Part shown: piece after piece, positions 8,017 through 17,809 of the stretch
Position numbering within the stretch: the stretch's first letter is position 1
How the letters are laid out: each line of letters begins with the position of its first letter
Assembly (NCBI RefSeq): GCF_900112955.1
Contig: NZ_FONP01000002.1
Span: 1 to 64,000, forward strand
Length of the DNA stretch: 64,000 nucleotides
Source: Peptostreptococcus sp. D1
Lineage (GTDB): Bacteria; Bacillota; Clostridia; Peptostreptococcales; Peptostreptococcaceae
Direction of reading: 5' to 3'
Translations under genes and position numbers: made by a program
The notes under the pieces: generated by a model
What the model saw: only the letters and a program-made list of their open reading frames with translations
Told to the model about the DNA's origin: nothing
Database searches by the model: none

Positions 8017-9513
8017 TTAAATTCCATTATTGGAAACAATTTCCGCGGCTCTAATTACCTCTGCTTTTTCATCGTAAAAAATACGCTGACCTTTCACATA
8101 CTGGTATTTTTCATGTCCTTTACCTGCAATGATTATCATATCGCCTTCAACAGCCAATTCCATAGCCTTCAGTATTGCCTCTGCTCTGTCCTCTATTTTA
8201 TATACCTCGCATTTTGAATCTACAAAAGATTCAGCAATATCTTCAATAATCTTCATCGGCTCCTCAGCATCTGGATTATCAGTTGTAATTACGCTCACGT
8301 CACAAAGCTTGGCAGCAACATCTCCCAATTCTTTTCTTCTAATCGCAGATCGACCACCAATAGAACCAAAAACACAAATAAGTCTATTCGGCTTATATTG
8401 CAAAAGTGTATTCAATACATTTTCAAGACTGATGCCATTGTGGGCATAGTCTAGTACGACTGTTGCATACGGCAATACTGGCAAAACCTCTACCCTGCCA
8501 TCAACCTGAGCCTTTGATAATGCTTTTAGTGACTTTTCTCTATCAATTCCCAGAGATTCACAGGTAGCAATTACAGCAAGAGCATTGTAAATACTGAACT
8601 TACCTGGCGAACAAATATGCATATTTACAGCCTCCAAATCGTTCCCATTCTTTCTTTTAAAATTAAAGCTTGCCCCCAAAGACTTTTCATCTCTTGTCAA
8701 TACGATGTCACTAGCTTGCAAGTCTGATTCTTTGTCAATTGAAAAAGTTGTAATATCACATTTTGCATTGTCTATTATATATTGTGCGTTTTCATCATCA
8801 AGATTTACTACACCATGTCTACACATGGAGAATAATCTGGCTTTACATTCTCTATAATGCTCAAAGGTAGGATGTTCCTTTGGTCCTATATGATCGGGAG
8901 AAAGATTCGTATATACACCAATATCAAAATCAATATCATCCACTCTTTGCATCATAAGCCCACCACTAGATACCTCCATCGTAACGCACTCAACGCCTGC
9001 GTCCAACATAGCTCTCATAGTTTTATGTAGTTCGTAGCTTTCAGGAGTAGTATTTATTGTTTTTTCAGCAATGTCATTATAAAACACTCCATTTGTGCCG
9101 ATAACACCAGTATTTAAGCCCGATTCACACAAGACAGTTTTTATATAGTTGGTAATAGTTGTCTTTCCCTTTGTACCAGTCACGCCTATAATCTTCATCT
9201 TTGAAGATGGATTTCCGAAAAAATTTGAAGACATCCTCGAAAGCGCTACCCTACTATCAGAGACTATCAATTTGATGGCATCTTCAGGCAATTCCAAATT
9301 GTCATTGATAATAAATGCCCTCGCTCCATTGCTATACGCACTATCGATATAATCGTGACCATCCAGAGTTTCACCTTTAATTGCAACGAAAATTGTACCA
9401 TCTGTTGCTTTTCTGGAATCGTAAGCTATATCTCCAATTTCTATCATTTCCATTTCCAACATGGTTTTGTTTGAAACAAACTCTAAACCATTTAATATAT
9501 CACTTAGTTTCAT
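8017..9513 (-). CDS. murE: UDP-MurNAc-tripeptide synthetase MurE
   Basis: A 498-residue cytoplasmic Mur ligase that adds the third amino acid to UDP-MurNAc-L-Ala-D-Glu. Visible motifs are the ATP loop GVTGTKGKTTITNYIKT, NTTPESYELHKTM and TNLSPDHIGPKEHPTFEHY, then LDYAHNG and the C-terminal IIAGKGHEKYQ. The substrate-selecting motif reads DNPDAEEP. Enzymes for meso-diaminopimelate carry DNPR, so the missing Arg argues for L-lysine or another diamine (established rule, applied by inference). It is the last gene of an operon with an aspartate racemase (nine-base gap) and a D-aspartate ligase, which supports a Lys/Orn-D-Asp type wall. Confidence 0.93.
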   Translation of the reverse strand: MKLSDILNGLEFVSNKTMLEMEMIEIGDIAYDSRKATDGTIFVAIKGETLDGHDYIDSAYSNGARAFIINDNLELPEDAIKLIVSDSRVALSRMSSNFFGNPSSKMKIIGVTGTKGKTTITNYIKTVLCESGLNTGVIGTNGVFYNDIAEKTINTTPESYELHKTMRAMLDAGVECVTMEVSSGGLMMQRVDDIDFDIGVYTNLSPDHIGPKEHPTFEHYRECKARLFSMCRHGVVNLDDENAQYIIDNAKCDITTFSIDKESDLQASDIVLTRDEKSLGASFNFKRKNGNDLEAVNMHICSPGKFSIYNALAVIATCESLGIDREKSLKALSKAQVDGRVEVLPVLPYATVVLDYAHNGISLENVLNTLLQYKPNRLICVFGSIGGRSAIRRKELGDVAAKLCDVSVITTDNPDAEEPMKIIEDIAESFVDSKCEVYKIEDRAEAILKAMELAVEGDMIIIAGKGHEKYQYVKGQRIFYDEKAEVIRAAEIVSNNGI

Positions 9514-9522
9514 TTTTTTCTC

Positions 9523-10224
9523 CTATTTCAGCTTTCTACCAGACTTTATAATTGTATTCATAGCCAGAACCTCAGATGAGTCAACAAAGAAATTATCATC
9601 CAAATTTTCATCCTTTTTGATTATTGAAAGCTCTGTGCATCCCAAAATGACGCAATCACATCCATTTTCTTTTACTTTATCAATAATTTCATCAAACTCT
9701 TTCATATTTGTCTTTTTTCCAGCCTTGACATCGTCATAAATAATCTTCATGACCTTGTTTTGATATTCTTCATCCAAAACAAAAAAATCAACACCCTTCT
9801 GTCTGCACATATTCTGATATAATTCCGTCTTTATATTGCCAGTTGTTGCCAATATACCAATCTTCTTATGCTTCTGGTCTATTGCATAATCGACGGTTTC
9901 TTCTATCATATTCAAAAGTGGAATACTTATGCCTTCAGAAATTTCTTTATAAAAATAATGTGCAGTATTACACGTCAACACTAAAAAATTAGCTCCAGCC
10001 TTTTCCAGCCTCCTTGCATCTTTTATCAAAACATCAAGAGGTGATCTTTCAGATTTTCCTATTATATAGGCTGTTCTATCCGGCGTTGATGCCCTATTCA
10101 TTATTATCATATCTACGTGCTCTTGGTCATTTTTTGCGTCAGTCATTTCTACAACAAGATCATAAAAATACACTGTAGCCATAGGACCCAGCCCACCAAG
10201 AACGCCAACTAACAAGCTTTCCAT
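9523..10224 (-). CDS. racD: Aspartate racemase
   Basis: A 233-residue cofactor-independent Asp/Glu racemase family member. Both catalytic cysteines are present: [10 protein letters not shown] in the first half and [10 protein letters not shown] in the second. The N-terminal signature [20 protein letters not shown] and [13 protein letters not shown] are typical of aspartate racemases. It should convert L-Asp to D-Asp in the cytoplasm. Placement between the D-aspartate ligase gene (16-base gap) and murE points to a role in peptidoglycan cross-bridge supply, as in the Enterococcus faecium asl-rac pair. Glutamate racemase activity is a less likely alternative. Confidence 0.9.
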   Translation of the reverse strand: MESLLVGVLGGLGPMATVYFYDLVVEMTDAKNDQEHVDMIIMNRASTPDRTAYIIGKSERSPLDVLIKDARRLEKAGANFLVLTCNTAHYFYKEISEGISIPLLNMIEETVDYAIDQKHKKIGILATTGNIKTELYQNMCRQKGVDFFVLDEEYQNKVMKIIYDDVKAGKKTNMKEFDEIIDKVKENGCDCVILGCTELSIIKKDENLDDNFFVDSSEVLAMNTIIKSGRKLK

Positions 10225-10240
10225 AAAATTCTCCTAGTAA

Positions 10241-11458
10241 TTAATATTTTTTACAGTATTTCTTGAATTTCTTTTTTTGATTTATATTATAAAGGAAAAT
10301 ATATAAACTCCTCTTGAAGTTTCCTTTCAAATCATAATCGTAGCCATAAGAGCTAGCACTCCTTCCACTAGCGACCAAATCCTTGCATTTTTTTACCAAA
10401 TTCTTATTCTTCACATAATCATACACCACAGAATTTGGTATCACATGCCAATAGAACGGATCTTTTTGTATTTTCAATTCAAGCTCTCTGTTGAAAACTC
10501 TGTCTTCAACTACATATTTTGCAATGTTATTTCCAGAGGATGTTACATAAAAATTACTTCGTCCCTGTCTCAAATTTATCTCAAACACCTTGAATTTCCC
10601 ATCTCTATCATCATATTTAATATCGAAATTAGAAAAACCAACGTATCCTATTTTTTCTAAAAATTCCTTATACTTGTTCAGCAATTCTTCTTCATATTCG
10701 GTAATTATAGCTGCATGATTTCCAATGCCCTTTGGAGTGTGTTCTTCTAACAATACATGACCAAAGCACATCATTTTTACCTTACCATTTTGATCTGAGT
10801 AACAAGTCAAAACTCTCATATTTTCATCTTCACCTGGAATAAAATCCTGAATAATCATGCTTTTTTCATATCCATAAGAATATACTTCTTCGATAATTTT
10901 ATTAAATTCCTCTTCATTATTTGCGGTATACGCCTTATTCATACCTTCAAAGGAATTTTGGAAAAAGGATATACTATCTGAGGCCTTAACTATTATAGGA
11001 TAGTTGAAGCCAAAATCTCTAGTTGAATCCCCTTTGTTGTAAATATAAGTTTTTGGATAATCTAAGCCATACTCCTCACAAACGGAATAGAACAACTCCT
11101 TTTCAACCAGCTTATTCTTTAATTCAGAATCAATATACGGAACGACAAATTTTTCAGAAAGAACATCTCTATTATCAATAATCAGCTCTGCATATTCATC
11201 TGTACATCCCATCAGTATCAGAACTTCATCATCCGAATGCCTTTCAGCTTCATCAAGAAGAACTTGAACGAATTTATCTTTATTATTAATTTCTTCATTA
11301 ACTCTAAAGTCAATAAACTTACTGTGATTAGTAGCACCCAAAAAATATCTACCGAATGCTATGGAAGTTATTCCATACTCTTCATGAAACGCCCTAGCAA
11401 CACTATAACAATTTAAATCTCCACCACATAGTATTGGCTGTATTTTTTTTACTTTCAT
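10241..11458 (-). CDS. D-aspartate ligase, ATP-grasp (Asl-fm-like)
   Basis: A protein of about 405 residues. The opening IQPILCGGDLNCYSVARAFH and the following PYIDSELKNKLVEKELFYSV and YGLDYPKTYIY match the E. faecium D-aspartate ligase pattern. The ATP-grasp core includes YPIIVKASDSISFFQNSFEG, IIQDFIPGEDENMRVLTCYS and VFEINLRQGRSNFYVT (metal-binding Glu and Asn). The family attaches D-Asp to the side-chain amine of Lys in UDP-MurNAc-pentapeptide. It is first in the asl-racD-murE operon, which supplies both D-Asp and the acceptor. The ATG at 11458 is chosen because AGAGGTG lies just upstream; the ATG at 11473 lacks a site. Confidence 0.85.
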   Translation of the reverse strand: MKVKKIQPILCGGDLNCYSVARAFHEEYGITSIAFGRYFLGATNHSKFIDFRVNEEINNKDKFVQVLLDEAERHSDDEVLILMGCTDEYAELIIDNRDVLSEKFVVPYIDSELKNKLVEKELFYSVCEEYGLDYPKTYIYNKGDSTRDFGFNYPIIVKASDSISFFQNSFEGMNKAYTANNEEEFNKIIEEVYSYGYEKSMIIQDFIPGEDENMRVLTCYSDQNGKVKMMCFGHVLLEEHTPKGIGNHAAIITEYEEELLNKYKEFLEKIGYVGFSNFDIKYDDRDGKFKVFEINLRQGRSNFYVTSSGNNIAKYVVEDRVFNRELELKIQKDPFYWHVIPNSVVYDYVKNKNLVKKCKDLVASGRSASSYGYDYDLKGNFKRSLYIFLYNINQKKKFKKYCKKY

Positions 11459-11602
11459 AGTACACCTCTTCATATATTAAAAATTGTATTAAAACTACAT
11501 CAAAATCATATTTAGCTCTTATTATTAAATATATACAATATATTAACAATTACATAACCATGACCACATTTTTCTACGATATTCTATACCTATTTCCATT
11601 TT

Positions 11603-12553
11603 TCATCTACATTTTTTTAATTTTTCTTTAATAGGCTGTCTAAGCTCTTCAAAAGACTCTGTATACATACCTTCCCTTAGCTTGGGAAATGCAGTGATGA
11701 TTCTTTTTTCGCCCCTTCTATAGCTATTGATAAGCTCATTTCTCTTTGTTTTTAGATCTTCCAGCCTCAATTGAGCTTCCGTCTTAATTTCCTTAAAATC
11801 TGATAACTCTCTTTCGATAATACCTCCAAAAGCCTCTTTTCTTTCTTTTATATCCGAAATTTCTTTGTCGATAGCTTCTCCAAAAGCATTTTTTCTTTCA
11901 GAAAAATCCTTAAGCACTGGATCTACTCTATTTATTATATCGAGTGTTGTATCACTAACACCTTCACCAACCATATTACTCAGCTCATAGATTTGCAATT
12001 GCATTTCCTCAAGAAGAGCAAGCTTTTTATTTAGCTTCAGTACATTTTGAACAGAAGCCAGTAAGTCAACTAAAATCAAAATCACTGATAGTCCACAAAG
12101 AACTATCAACATTCTTAAATCTATTAACGAAACAAGATTTTCAATCATAAAGTGAATGTCCCTAACAAGTATAACTCCTGCTATTCCCCAGTACACACTA
12201 AACTGAATACATACATATCCACCCAAGTTAAATGGTATATCGGAATAATCCCACCATCGCTTATGAAAGATTCTATCTAAGAAAAATCCTACTAAATATT
12301 CCAATATTGTGCATATTAACACAGCACCAATAAACAGAATCAATAGATTATCTTTAATTGGATCCAGCAAAAAAACAATGGTAATTGCACCAAATCCATA
12401 AATAGGGCAAACCATTCCGGATAGGAACCCCCTATTGATAAACCTCCCCTTTGTAAAAGCATGATAAGCAACCTCAATTACCCATCCACTAAAAGAATAG
12501 ATAAAAAAATATGCCATATAGTCCCATATTTCTATATTTTTGATAATATCCAT
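11603..12553 (-). CDS. Putative ABC-transporter permease-like membrane protein (PF06541 type)
   Basis: A 316-residue protein with about five transmembrane helices in the first 170 residues, including the signature FSGWVIEVAYHAFTKGRFINRGFLSGMVCPIYG and, later, KRWWDYSDIPFNLGGYVCIQ. This conserved N-terminal pattern is the family called putative ABC transporter permease (CmpB-like), although no ATPase partner is nearby. The C-terminal 140 residues are highly charged and predicted coiled coil, with an internal near-repeat (SERKNAFGEAIDKEISDIKE, then ERKEAFGGIIERELSDFKEI). Function is unknown. A GGAGGC site precedes the ATG. It lies between the cell-wall operon and the divergent maf gene. Confidence 0.75.
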   Translation of the reverse strand: MDIIKNIEIWDYMAYFFIYSFSGWVIEVAYHAFTKGRFINRGFLSGMVCPIYGFGAITIVFLLDPIKDNLLILFIGAVLICTILEYLVGFFLDRIFHKRWWDYSDIPFNLGGYVCIQFSVYWGIAGVILVRDIHFMIENLVSLIDLRMLIVLCGLSVILILVDLLASVQNVLKLNKKLALLEEMQLQIYELSNMVGEGVSDTTLDIINRVDPVLKDFSERKNAFGEAIDKEISDIKERKEAFGGIIERELSDFKEIKTEAQLRLEDLKTKRNELINSYRRGEKRIITAFPKLREGMYTESFEELRQPIKEKLKKCR

Positions 12554-12689
12554 AAATTGCCTCCGAACATCTACTAATATATTATACCATAAGTAATGTA
12601 AATGCGAATAATTGTATCATTTTTTCTTTATTTTTATCTTAATTTACTATATAATTTTTCTTAATAGAATGAAAGAGTGGTGAAAAAAT

Positions 12690-13325
12690 ATGAGATTAAT
12701 TTTAGCGAGCAACTCCCCCAGAAGAAAGGATTTAATGAAACAAGCTGGATTAGATTTTTCCGTTAAAACTTCAAATATTAACGAAAGATTAATTGAGGAC
12801 AAATTACTAAAAAATATATACGAAAAAAAACCTTACGAGCAGGCACACGATTTAACAAGAAAATTGTCATTCGAAAAAGCCAATGCCGCATTGATGGAAA
12901 TATGCTGTGATAATGATTTGGAATGCGAGAATATAGTCGTAATCGGTTCAGACACTGTAGTTGTATGCGAAGAAAAAATCCTCGGAAAACCCCTTAGCAG
13001 ACAAGACGCATATGATACCTTGGTTTATTTATGTGGCAAAAAACATAGAGTGTATACTTCTTTCTGTTTATTATCAAAAAATAAAAAAAGGATTGTTACA
13101 TCATATACTGAAGTTGAATTTTACAAATATGACGATAAAACGAAAGATATTATCAAAAAATATGTCGAATCAGGAGCTCCATTGGATAAAGCTGGCTCTT
13201 ATGGCATACAAGACTATGGCTCTTTATTAGTAAAGGAAATAAAGGGTGACTATTATACAGTTGTTGGATTTCCTATATCATCGGTTTATAGAGAGCTTAA
13301 AAGCATAGATAATTCAGAGACATAA
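12690..13325 (+). CDS. maf: Maf nucleotide pyrophosphatase
   Basis: A 211-residue Maf/HAM1-like enzyme with the diagnostic N-terminus LILASNSPRRKDLMKQAGL, the metal site VIGSDTVVVCEEKILGKP, and GSYGIQDYGSLLVKEIKGDYYTVVGFP near the end. The family hydrolyses non-canonical or UTP/dTTP-type nucleotides and is linked to cell-division arrest. An insertion around residues 45-60 makes this copy slightly longer than typical (about 190-200). It is divergent from the membrane protein gene and is followed by a long hairpin. Confidence 0.92.
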   Translation: MRLILASNSPRRKDLMKQAGLDFSVKTSNINERLIEDKLLKNIYEKKPYEQAHDLTRKLSFEKANAALMEICCDNDLECENIVVIGSDTVVVCEEKILGKPLSRQDAYDTLVYLCGKKHRVYTSFCLLSKNKKRIVTSYTEVEFYKYDDKTKDIIKKYVESGAPLDKAGSYGIQDYGSLLVKEIKGDYYTVVGFPISSVYRELKSIDNSET

Positions 13326-13485
13326 GCCAATCCAATATATAATCTAATAAATGGATGATCATATTAAATTTTTTATCTGTATTGTCTTTGTTTTTATATT
13401 ACAATTAATTTATTATACTTTTTTATTTTATTAAATTAAGTAGATATAATTCTACATTTATTGTAATAAATATGATTTATTGTTA

Positions 13486-13545
13486 AATCACTTAATAAAA
13501 AAGAAGCCAGAAAATCTATTCCTAGCTCCTTTTTATTAAGTGATT
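13486..13545. terminator. Long bidirectional terminator hairpin
   Basis: AATCACTTAATAAAAA at 13486-13501 pairs with TTTTTATTAAGTGATT at 13530-13545, and the stem is closed further inside by GAAGC and GCTCC. It lies between convergent maf and the isocitrate dehydrogenase gene. Confidence 0.75.
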
Positions 13546-13554
13546 GATTGGCAA

Positions 13555-14598
13555 TTATTTATTTTTTTCTATCAATCTACATAGCTCTCTTGTGAACTCT
13601 TCAGTAGTAGAATTTCCACCTAAATCTGGTGTGATTATTTTTCCAGCCTTAAATATTTCCTTCAAGGATAACTCTATCAAATTAGCTGCATCGTGTTCTC
13701 CAATGTATCTCAACATCATCACTGCCGATTGAATTATTGCAGTGGGATTTGAAATTCCTTTACCTGCAATCTGAGGAGCACTTCCATGTACAGCCTCAAA
13801 AACCGCATATTCATCACCAATATTGGCACTTGGAATAATACCAAGACCTCCAACTAAACCGGCACACAGATCAGACAATATATCCCCATACAAATTTGGC
13901 ATTACCAAAACGTCAAACCATTCAGGATTCAATACCAAATTCATAGCTGCAGCATCTACAATAACATCATCTCTATATACTGAAGCATCCTTTTCGTCTA
14001 CTCCGTTTAGTCTGTCAATATTATTTTCATCACATACTTTCTCGAATATATCTAAAAACAAGCCATCAGAAATCTTCATTATATTAGCCTTGTGTACACA
14101 TGACAATCTCTTATATCCATTATTTTTCGTGTAATTGCAAGCAAATTTTACAATCCTTTCAGTCGCTGGCTTTGTTATTATTTTTATACTTTCTCCGGCA
14201 TAATCACCAACCTTGTGCTCAACACCTGCATATAAATCTTCTGTATTTTCTCTAATTATTGTCAAATCAATGTCTTCATATCTTGATTTGATTCCATCAA
14301 AGCTCTTAACAGGTCTAACGTTAGCATATAAATTTAATTCTTTTCTAAGAGCTACGTTTACACTTCTAAAGCCCTTACCAACTGGTGTAGTAATAGGACC
14401 CTTTATAGCAATTTTATTTTTTTTAATACTTTCCAATACGTACTCAGGCAATGGTGTATTATACTCAGCTATTACCTTTTCACCTGCAATGACTTCTTCC
14501 CAATTTATATTTACTCCAGAGGCCTTTACCACCTTTTTCATAGCCTCTGTAACTTCTAAGCCTATACCATCTCCAGGAATCAATGTAACATTATACAT
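13555..14598 (-). CDS. icd: NAD-type isocitrate/isopropylmalate dehydrogenase family, likely isocitrate dehydrogenase
   Basis: A beta-decarboxylating dehydrogenase of about 347 residues. It shows TLIPGDGIGLEVTEAM, the substrate-phosphate loop around LRKELNLYANVRPVKS, TIIRENTEDLYAGVEH, the metal-binding Asp region LVMPNLYGDILSDLCAGLVG, and the nucleotide site AVFEAVHGSAPQIAGKG. IRENTEDLYAG is typical of isocitrate rather than isopropylmalate enzymes. It should make 2-oxoglutarate. It is the last gene of an operon with aconitase and a citrate-synthase candidate. The ATG at 14598 lies one base after the aconitase stop and keeps an AGG eight bases upstream; a GTG at 14607 is the alternative. Confidence 0.88.
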   Translation of the reverse strand: MYNVTLIPGDGIGLEVTEAMKKVVKASGVNINWEEVIAGEKVIAEYNTPLPEYVLESIKKNKIAIKGPITTPVGKGFRSVNVALRKELNLYANVRPVKSFDGIKSRYEDIDLTIIRENTEDLYAGVEHKVGDYAGESIKIITKPATERIVKFACNYTKNNGYKRLSCVHKANIMKISDGLFLDIFEKVCDENNIDRLNGVDEKDASVYRDDVIVDAAAMNLVLNPEWFDVLVMPNLYGDILSDLCAGLVGGLGIIPSANIGDEYAVFEAVHGSAPQIAGKGISNPTAIIQSAVMMLRYIGEHDAANLIELSLKEIFKAGKIITPDLGGNSTTEEFTRELCRLIEKNK

Positions 14599-14599
14599 A

Positions 14600-16549
14600 T
14601 TATGCACCTATTCCCTTCTTTAATTTAATACTATTTAACTTTCCACCAGCATTTAACATTTCAATTTCTTTTTCATTAAACACCACAGATACATTAAAGC
14701 TAACGCCTCTATCCTTGTCAGTAACAGCTAGCTTACCTTTTTTTATACCTTCTAATATTCCCTTAATTTCAATATTATCCATCTGTGAAATCAGATCATA
14801 ATCTTCAGGATTTTCAAATTCCATCGGAATAATACCACTATTTATTAGATTTGCCTTATGTATTCTAGCAAAGCTCTTTGCTATTACCCCTTTTATTCCC
14901 AATTGAAGTGGTGCCAAAGCTGCATGCTCTCTTGACGAACCCTGACCATAGTTCTCTCCACCTATTATAAAGCCACCAGGATTATCCTTTGCTCTAGCTG
15001 AAAAGTCTTCGTCAATTGTGCTAAAACAGAAGTTCGCCAAATACGGAATATTACTTCTAAATGGTAAAAGCTTTGCATTTGATGGCATAATATGGTCAGT
15101 AGTAATATTGTCACCAGTCTTTATTATCACCCTTCCTAATAACTTATCTTCCAAAGCTGTGTTAAGAGGGAAGGGTTTAATATTTGGCCCTCTCACAACC
15201 TCCACTTCAGTAGATACAGCAGCTGGAACAATTATCATGCTATCATCTATCATGAATTCATCTGTCTTTATATCTGAAAAATCAATATCAAAATCTATAT
15301 CTCTCGGATCGGTAATATATCCTGTCAATGCAGTAACAGCAGCTACCTCTGGACTCGAAATATATACTTTTGCAGAATTTGTACCACTTCTTCCAAAGAA
15401 ATTTCTATTGAAAGTTCTGACACTTACCGCATCTGTTCCAGGGGACTGTCCCATACCTATACAAGGACCACATGAATTTTCCAAAATCCTGGCACCAGAT
15501 GCAATAATATCAGCCAATGCACCATTTCTAGCTATCATTTCCATAACCTGTCTTGAGCCTGGAGCAATAACCAAGCTAACGTCATTTTTAACTTTTCTTC
15601 CCTTTAATATCTTTGCTACCTTCATCAAGTCTTCATAAGAAGAATTCGTACAGCTTCCAATAGCCACCTGATCCACCCTTACATCTGATACTTCACGACA
15701 TTTTACAATATTATCAGGGCTATGTGGTGCTGCCACCATCGGCTCCAATGAATCCAAGTCTATTTTTATAATTTCATCATATTCCGCATCATCATCAGCC
15801 TTTAATTCTCTCCAATCGTCAAGCCTACCCTGTGCCTTGAAATACTCTCTCGTTTTTTCATCACTCGGAAATATAGATGTAGTTGCACCCAGCTCAGCTC
15901 CCATATTTGTTATTGTCGATCTCTGTGGAACTGATAGACTGCTTACACCTTCCCCTCCGTATTCATAAATCTTTCCAACTCCACCTTTAACAGTTTCTCT
16001 TCTCAGCACCTCAAGAATAATATCCTTTGATGCGACCATTGGACATAATTTACCAGTAAGCTCAACTTTTATAACCTTTGGCACTTTGATATTGTATGGT
16101 TCACCAGCCATCGCCAATGCGACATCAAGTCCTCCCGCACCTATTGCCAGCATACCAACTCCACCTGCTGTCGGTGTATGACTATCCGAACCCAGCAAAG
16201 TATCTCCAGGAACAGAAAATCTCTCAAGATTTACCTGATGACAAATTCCATTTCCAGGCTTTGAAAAATATATTCCAAATTTATTTGCAACAGTTTGAAT
16301 ATACTTATGATCGTCAGCGTTCTCAAAGCCTTGCTGCAACATATTATGATCTATGTATGCAACGGATTTTTTTGTCTTCACTCTATCTATTCCCATTGCC
16401 TCAAGCTGCAAATATGCCATTGTACCTGTCGAATCTTGTGTCAAGGTTCTATCTATTCTAATTCCAACAGAGCTTCCTTTTACCAATTCACCTTCAACCA
16501 CATGCTCTTGTAAAATTTTCTCAACTATGTTTTTTCCCAATTCAATCAC
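14600..16549 (-). CDS. acnA: Aconitate hydratase
   Basis: A 649-residue aconitase of the compact anaerobic/archaeal type. The iron-sulfur cysteines are visible in VAIGSCTNSSYEDLMK and ILENSCGPCIGMGQSPG. HTPTAGGVGMLAIGAGGLDV, FFGRSGTNSAKVYISSPEV and the swivel-domain GGENYGQGSSREHAALAPL complete the family pattern. It isomerises citrate to isocitrate. The homologous isopropylmalate isomerase is split into two chains, whereas this is one polypeptide. It sits between the citrate-synthase candidate (34-base gap) and isocitrate dehydrogenase, consistent with a three-step citrate-to-2-oxoglutarate route. Confidence 0.93.
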   Translation of the reverse strand: MIELGKNIVEKILQEHVVEGELVKGSSVGIRIDRTLTQDSTGTMAYLQLEAMGIDRVKTKKSVAYIDHNMLQQGFENADDHKYIQTVANKFGIYFSKPGNGICHQVNLERFSVPGDTLLGSDSHTPTAGGVGMLAIGAGGLDVALAMAGEPYNIKVPKVIKVELTGKLCPMVASKDIILEVLRRETVKGGVGKIYEYGGEGVSSLSVPQRSTITNMGAELGATTSIFPSDEKTREYFKAQGRLDDWRELKADDDAEYDEIIKIDLDSLEPMVAAPHSPDNIVKCREVSDVRVDQVAIGSCTNSSYEDLMKVAKILKGRKVKNDVSLVIAPGSRQVMEMIARNGALADIIASGARILENSCGPCIGMGQSPGTDAVSVRTFNRNFFGRSGTNSAKVYISSPEVAAVTALTGYITDPRDIDFDIDFSDIKTDEFMIDDSMIIVPAAVSTEVEVVRGPNIKPFPLNTALEDKLLGRVIIKTGDNITTDHIMPSNAKLLPFRSNIPYLANFCFSTIDEDFSARAKDNPGGFIIGGENYGQGSSREHAALAPLQLGIKGVIAKSFARIHKANLINSGIIPMEFENPEDYDLISQMDNIEIKGILEGIKKGKLAVTDKDRGVSFNVSVVFNEKEIEMLNAGGKLNSIKLKKGIGA

Positions 16550-16583
16550 CTACTTATATTATTATTTTAATGGTTGCCCTAAA

Positions 16584-17756
16584 TTATACTATTCTATGAA
16601 GAACATCTCCTCTTTCTCTCAAAATATCTCTGTATATAGATACTATCTCCTTGTCAAAAAGAGATCTCTTCAATTTTACAGATGTACTTCTAATTTCTTC
16701 CAATACCTTATTTGCATCAGCTTCATCTAGCTTTATATTATATTCCAAGAATTTATTGACTACTGCAGCCTTTCCAGAATGCTTTCCAATAACTATCTGT
16801 CTTTCTAATCCAACTTCTGAAGGATCAAAGGCTTCATAATTTTTCGGATCCTTCAAGGCTCCATCTGCATGAATTCCAGATTCATGTCTAAACATGTTGC
16901 TTCCAACAATTGCCTTCCATGCTGGTAACTCACGTCCTGAAGCTCTTGAAACATATTCTGAAATTTCCTTAAATTTTCTAGTATCAATTTTTGAGTCAAA
17001 TTTTAGAACTCTTGTCAACGCCATCAATACTTCCTCAAGAGCTGCATTTCCTGCTCTCTCACCTAAACCATTAACAGTAACACCAACATAATTTGCACCA
17101 CCTAGGATACCGCCAACAGCATTAGCCGTAGCCATACCAAAATCATTGTGTGTATGCATTTCTATATCAAAGTTTGTCGCATTGTATATTCGCTCTATCT
17201 TATTTTTTATAGTGAATGGATCCATCACTCCCACAGTATCACAGAATCTAAATCTATCGGCTCCAGCTTCCTTTGCAGTATTAATAAAGTCAATTAGGAA
17301 ATCTTCGTCTGCCCTCGAAGCATCCTCGCCATTTACAGAAACATATAGTCCGTTTTTCTTGGCAAATTCAGTAGCCTTTACCATTTGCTCCAAAACCCAT
17401 TCTCTAGAAGTTTTTAATTTGTTTTGAATGTGAATATCAGATACAGATATAGATATTGCAACCGCATCTACACCACAATCAATACTTTGCTCTATATCAC
17501 TTACTACAGCTCTATTCCAAGCCATAATACTTGATTTTAAATTTTTCTTTACAATCTGCTTTATTGCATCTTTTTCATCTCCACCCATCGTTGGTATACC
17601 AACCTCCAATTGGTTAATACCGAGATCACTTAGCATTTCTGCTATCATAAGCTTCTCACTATTAGCAAAAACTACACCAGCAGTCTGTTCTCCATCTCTC
17701 AGTGTTGTATCTACAAATTTCAATTCTTTTCCCTTGATTTTATCTATAACACACAT
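16584..17756 (-). CDS. HMGL-family aldol synthase: probable Re-citrate synthase (annotated NifV/homocitrate synthase-like)
   Basis: A 390-residue member of the isopropylmalate/homocitrate/citramalate synthase family. VDTTLRDGEQTAGVVF supplies the catalytic Arg-Asp, EMHTHNDFGMATANAV the metal-binding His pair, and TVNGLGERAGNAALEEV and HESGIHADGALKD complete the signature. Sequence alone suggests NifV homocitrate synthase. The operon with aconitase and isocitrate dehydrogenase, and the absence of leucine or lysine genes, argue for Re-face citrate synthase as characterised in Clostridium kluyveri, which belongs to this same family. It is the first gene behind a good promoter. Confidence 0.75.
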   Translation of the reverse strand: MCVIDKIKGKELKFVDTTLRDGEQTAGVVFANSEKLMIAEMLSDLGINQLEVGIPTMGGDEKDAIKQIVKKNLKSSIMAWNRAVVSDIEQSIDCGVDAVAISISVSDIHIQNKLKTSREWVLEQMVKATEFAKKNGLYVSVNGEDASRADEDFLIDFINTAKEAGADRFRFCDTVGVMDPFTIKNKIERIYNATNFDIEMHTHNDFGMATANAVGGILGGANYVGVTVNGLGERAGNAALEEVLMALTRVLKFDSKIDTRKFKEISEYVSRASGRELPAWKAIVGSNMFRHESGIHADGALKDPKNYEAFDPSEVGLERQIVIGKHSGKAAVVNKFLEYNIKLDEADANKVLEEIRSTSVKLKRSLFDKEIVSIYRDILRERGDVLHRIV

Positions 17757-17809
17757 AATACCCTCCCATTCTGCAATATTTTTTATTCAACTTGCAATTT
17801 TATATTTTT

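Noticed and set aside
16584-17756. Homocitrate synthase for nitrogen fixation (NifV)
   Set aside because: No nif genes are in the window and the operon partners are aconitase and isocitrate dehydrogenase; citrate formation is the simpler reading.
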